DNA from: Verticillium longisporum | Taxonomy: Eukaryota; Ascomycota; Sordariomycetes; Glomerellales; Plectosphaerellaceae | Assembly: GCA_019188255.1 (NCBI GenBank) | Contig: JAETXT010000001.1 | Coordinates: forward strand, 7,502,001 to 7,566,000 | Direction of reading: 5' to 3' | DNA length: 64,000 nt | Shown: in pieces, positions 60,601-64,000 of the stretch | Layout of the letters: each line of letters begins with the position of its first letter | How positions within the stretch are numbered: position 1 is the stretch's first letter | The notes under the pieces: generated by a model | What the model was told of the DNA's origin: nothing | The model's input: only the letters and a program-made list of their open reading frames with translations | The model's database searches: none | Position numbers and translations under genes: made by a program

Positions 60601-62449
60601 TGATTGTGCGTCCAGGCGCGGATTATGCCTTCCCGGCTCTTAGTATTGATGAGAGGCGGCTCGCGTTTCCCTCAACCATGTGGCACAAAACCGAGAACAG
60701 CCCAGTAAAAGAGCTTCAGCAATGTTGGTTCCTTAGGATCCACCAGAACATTGGAGGACAAGAAGATGCCCCCAACACCCGCGGTGACAAAGGGTATAAT
60801 AGCTATAACACCTTTGTGTGGGTGGTGGTAGTCCCGTCGCGCCTCCCTCGCCCTCCCTCTCGTTTATCTCTGTTTCTGAACTCCGAGCTCTGAAATCATC
60901 TTCTCACCAAACTCTACCGCCAAGGTCGTCTTGGGAACGTTAACCTTCGATGAGGCGGTGCTCGCCACGTTCATAGGAAAACAAAGACGGGGTTACAACA
61001 GCTTACCCGGCTGGGGCTGCGGCCCGATCGTCGACAACTTTTCTAGGACTTTCTCTCGTCTACTTGGGTAACTGAACCGCACCCCGGGTGCACATCCCAA
61101 GACCCAGACGATGGCGTCAATGGCATCAGAAATGAGTACTTGCGCCTGATTGTGCGGATCCGTGAGAACAAGGTCCCACCCTTAAAGCCGCCATCGATGC
61201 AAGGATGGTCGCCAACGGAGACAACGGAGACCACGGGGTGGACTTGTATCAAGCGCAGCGTGAAGCCGCTTCCAGAGTATAAGTTACTCGCAGCCAGAAA
61301 TATGAGTCTGGTGTATGAAGAACATGGGAAAGTCAAATTCAATGTGGGGAAAGTCGGTCGAAGATAATGTGCCCAAGAGAGACCCTGTTCAACTTAGACA
61401 GGGACAGGCAATTCGTTCGTTGAGAATGGGGCCGGCGAGGGACTTTGAACAGGAATTCGGTCCGTGGAGTCGAAGAATGCCCAACTACAAAAGTCCACGG
61501 TCTTTTTAAGGCAATATAATGGCTTGATGGCCAGACTAGCTATACTTTTACGGTGATGCGCTCAGTGGATGGAAGCATTTTTTCAGTTCGCAATACGTAA
61601 TGTGAGGTCCAAAGGGTCTATTGCCTTCTGCCTCCTCTTCCGAAAGAGCCCCGGACACTTCTCCTCTGTGATATTAGTGAGCACTTTAGAACTTATCCTT
61701 CTCTCCACATTACTGATCACGCGGCAGCTCGTCTGCTCTGTCCAAGGCAAGCTGAAAGCACTCCTTCAGTGACACATTGACTCTCAATCCAGTGATTGCC
61801 TCCGACAAGTACATCTTCGACAGGATCAAGCTGCTCTAAGTCTCAGCGCTTACCAAGGCTCCTGAAAATAGGGTCCACTGGGCCCACGTTTGCATCGTCG
61901 TTGCCAGGTCCATACCGCCGCCCCCATCAATGGCATCCCCTCTCCAACAAAGCCCATGGCTCCGCAACACGAGCGGCGTCAAGAACTCGTCTGAGCATCA
62001 CAAGTAGGTGGCCTTCGTGCCAGGAATGAGCTCAGCACTACGTACGTCGGGCTCTCTAGCTTCCACAACACATATTTCAGACGTGTGGTTGATTTTGCCC
62101 ATTGCGTCCGAGACGCTACTGCGAGCCTTGCAGGTTTTGGGTTCGATTGGCGTCTGTGTTGTACTTGTACTCCATCAAGGCGCGGACCCTTGCGGCGGCG
62201 GCGGCGGCTTCTTGAGGACGGAAGATGGTGTAAGCGTCATCGATGATAAGGTGGAAGGCGCGAAAGCCGAAGATAGGCCTAACATCGAAGATGGCAGAGA
62301 AGACGTTTCAGCTTGCTTAGTTGCTCCGGCAGGAGAGGAGGAAGCATGCTACGTGATTGCCGTGGATGGCGGAGGTTTGGTAGTGGCGGTGGAAGCTGAG
62401 TACGGTTTGGAGTTTTCTTTCGAGAGCCTCACCTAGTAACGTTATAATA
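60601..62449. other. Intergenic region, no gene seen
   Basis: Short frames without known domains. The minus strand at about 62.0-62.4 kb has a weak continuing similarity to the neighbouring conserved fungal protein, but stops interrupt it. Confidence 0.35.
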
Positions 62450-62956
62450 TTAAACCGGATACGAGGCCCGTTGGACTCCTCGATACCAGGCCTTGTTGTT
62501 GGGTGGTCGAACCTGTCGCTTTATGCCCTCTGCAGCGAACATTCGCGTGGCGATGGCTAGCAATGGCTGAGAATTAGACAGTGATGTCTGGATAAGCTCG
62601 AGCCGTGCAGCATCCCTCGTTAGATCGTGTATGCTATCGGGTTGTTGCAGTTTTGAGATCACGGGGGTGTTGAACTGGTCGCCATCAGCGAACGAATCCT
62701 TCCCCGCGAGCTCCTCTGCGACAATATCGACCTGTAAGGTGTGAGATTCGGTGGGCTTCGTGACGCCGTTTGCATAACGATCAAAGCACTTCTGGTGCTT
62801 GACTTCAGCGTCGGAAAGTTCGAGCATCAGGGGCTCAAGCACGTTGAGGTGGCCGATGATGAGTCGGAGGTTTGGGTCGGGTCGGGCTGCCTCTAAGGAC
62901 AGCTTGGCTCGTACCATGTCGGCAATGCAGTACATCTGTGTGATAGATAGCAACAT
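62450..62956 (-). CDS. Conserved fungal protein of unknown function, partial
   Basis: 168 aa. The segment QMYCIADMVRAKLSLEAARPDPNLRLIIGHLN..LMLELSDAE (about residues 7-50) is a pattern found in Sordariomycete hypothetical proteins that I cannot name. FAAEGIKRQVRPPNNKAWYRGVQRA near the end looks like a second conserved block. The Met at 62956 may be internal; upstream reading is interrupted. It may be one exon of a larger gene or a fragment. Confidence 0.45.
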   Translation of the reverse strand: MLLSITQMYCIADMVRAKLSLEAARPDPNLRLIIGHLNVLEPLMLELSDAEVKHQKCFDRYANGVTKPTESHTLQVDIVAEELAGKDSFADGDQFNTPVISKLQQPDSIHDLTRDAARLELIQTSLSNSQPLLAIATRMFAAEGIKRQVRPPNNKAWYRGVQRASYPV

Positions 62957-63309
62957 GTTCCGGTCAGCAGATAAAGCAGAGGTTCGAGCGGTTGGGTTGA
63001 ATCCCGTTCACTTCATCATCCGTAAGCCTTCAGCGTTCAGGTTGCATGGAATCATGGTCTATGCCCTCGAACAGAACGAACATCCAATTTATGACTCACC
63101 CATGGCTCCTCCGGCGAGTTAGGCTAATCAGAGCCTCAATATCAAACGCAGACTATTGACTGGTCATCGGCACACCGTAATAGGCTTGGTTCATTCGATA
63201 TATGCTAAGGAAATGCAAGCGGGATCAAGAGATTGGTGGCGGATCGGGATAATTTCTCGAGAGCAGTAGATAAAATTGAATGTTTCAGCTCCCGTGGGTT
63301 GGTGTGTCA
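62957..63309. other. Intergenic region, no gene seen
   Basis: No recognisable coding domain, repeat or RNA gene. Confidence 0.35.
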
Positions 63310-63907
63310 TCATGCGCCGGCATAAAGTTGTACCGCAGTAAAAACCCCCACTACTACGTCCAGTAATTCCCCCAACGCCACTGAGCACCGTGTACCTGGG
63401 CAAGGAAAAGCTTGACAGGCGGGGTAAGCAAAACTATTCGCTGGTTGTCTTTTACAATCCACGTACCACGAAATCCTATACCGTAGCCCGAGAACGTAGC
63501 CTCTTATCGAGGAGTATGCTAGTGGGGAAGTAGTACTACAGGGAAGATCCATGGCAAGCACACCAGGTGGCCGCGTCCCAGATCTTGACCGACTTGTCGT
63601 GTGACGCCGACGCGAGCCGCTGCCGTCCACCGTACACGCGACCAACATGATAAAGCTGCCATGGCCCTCGAGCGTCTGCCCGCACGCGTTCCAAACCACT
63701 TCTATTGCTGGCGCTGATATGATCCAGCCTGGCTCTTCTTTTGAGAAGCTTCTCACTAGGCTGCAGGCAGGACTGAAAATGAGAGCTGACGCGTAAAGCT
63801 GCAGCGTAGCACTCTCCATTACTGCTTTGTGTGATAGGACGAACCGACAAGCGTCTCGGAGTATCTTTGGTAGCTTTCGTGTCCCTGCCGGCCCCTGGGC
63901 AAGTCAA
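63310..63907 (-). pseudogene. WD40-repeat remnant
   Basis: Two overlapping minus-strand frames each hold part of one WD40 repeat: CGQTLEGHGSF in one frame and RQRLASASHDKSVKIWDAAT in the other. This is the repeat style of fungal NACHT/NLR-type WD proteins (HET-E-like). The change of frame inside one repeat shows a break. No NACHT domain is in view, and the region ends near the window edge, so this may be the decayed end of a larger gene. Confidence 0.5.
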
Positions 63908-64000
63908 GTCAACAAATTTACCATGTAGTCAAGTAATGTGATCCAAGCTTACCACCAAAGTCTCAAGCTTCTGTATTGCTAGCACTGCCTGCGACATTTC

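Overview
This window is nuclear DNA of a filamentous ascomycete, most likely a Sordariomycete. The genes have many short GT..AG introns (about 45-110 nt). The gene families are fungal: a HET-domain protein, ENA-type ATPase, PacC zinc-finger factor, Zn(II)2Cys6 factor and CHMP7/Chm7. The transposons (Tad-type LINE, piggyBac, solo LTR, pogo/mariner-like MITEs) also fit. The species cannot be named from sequence alone. Splice sites were read by eye and accepted only when the exon phases closed.

Region 1 (1-3.1 kb) is the 3' part of a Tad-like LINE with a one-base frameshift.

Region 2 (3.9-42.3 kb) is the main interest: a run of cation-linked transporters. In order these are an NHA-type Na+/H+ antiporter, a TRK K+ transporter divergent from an ENA-type Na+/K+ P-type ATPase, an SLC6/NSS Na+-coupled symporter, an SLC1/DAACS carboxylate symporter, a PHO89-type Na+/phosphate symporter and a ChrA-type anion transporter. 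Embedded among them are a PacC/Rim101-family C2H2 regulator, two Pho4/NUC-1-like bHLH loci (one truncated) and an arrestin-like protein. In other fungi PacC/Rim101 and Pho4/NUC-1 regulate the alkaline-pH, salt and phosphate responses that involve ENA and PHO89 genes. The region therefore looks like a physically linked sodium / alkaline pH / phosphate module with its own regulators (inference). PacC consensus hexamers (GCCARG) are locally dense upstream of pacC itself and between TRK and ENA. The PHO89 promoter has an E-box overlapping a calcineurin-type element. An intact piggyBac transposon sits inside the block, and a second, decayed copy is split by a solo LTR.

Region 3 (42.3-54.7 kb) is gene-poor and repeat-rich. 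It holds a histidine phosphatase gene, a bZIP pseudogene with three in-frame TAGs, a Loa1/Vps66-like acyltransferase, two MITEs with long inverted repeats, a short hypothetical gene, a frameshifted SRPK-type kinase and a decayed Zn(II)2Cys6 factor.

Region 4 (54.8-60 kb) is housekeeping: POL32/CDC27 (DNA polymerase delta subunit) divergent from RAD18 (PCNA ubiquitin ligase), then CHM7 (ESCRT-III-like). POL32 and CHM7 each need one extra base in a homopolymer to read through, as does the kinase, so base-level consensus errors should be considered before calling pseudogenes there. The last 4 kb carry only a small membrane protein, a conserved fungal protein fragment and a WD40 remnant.
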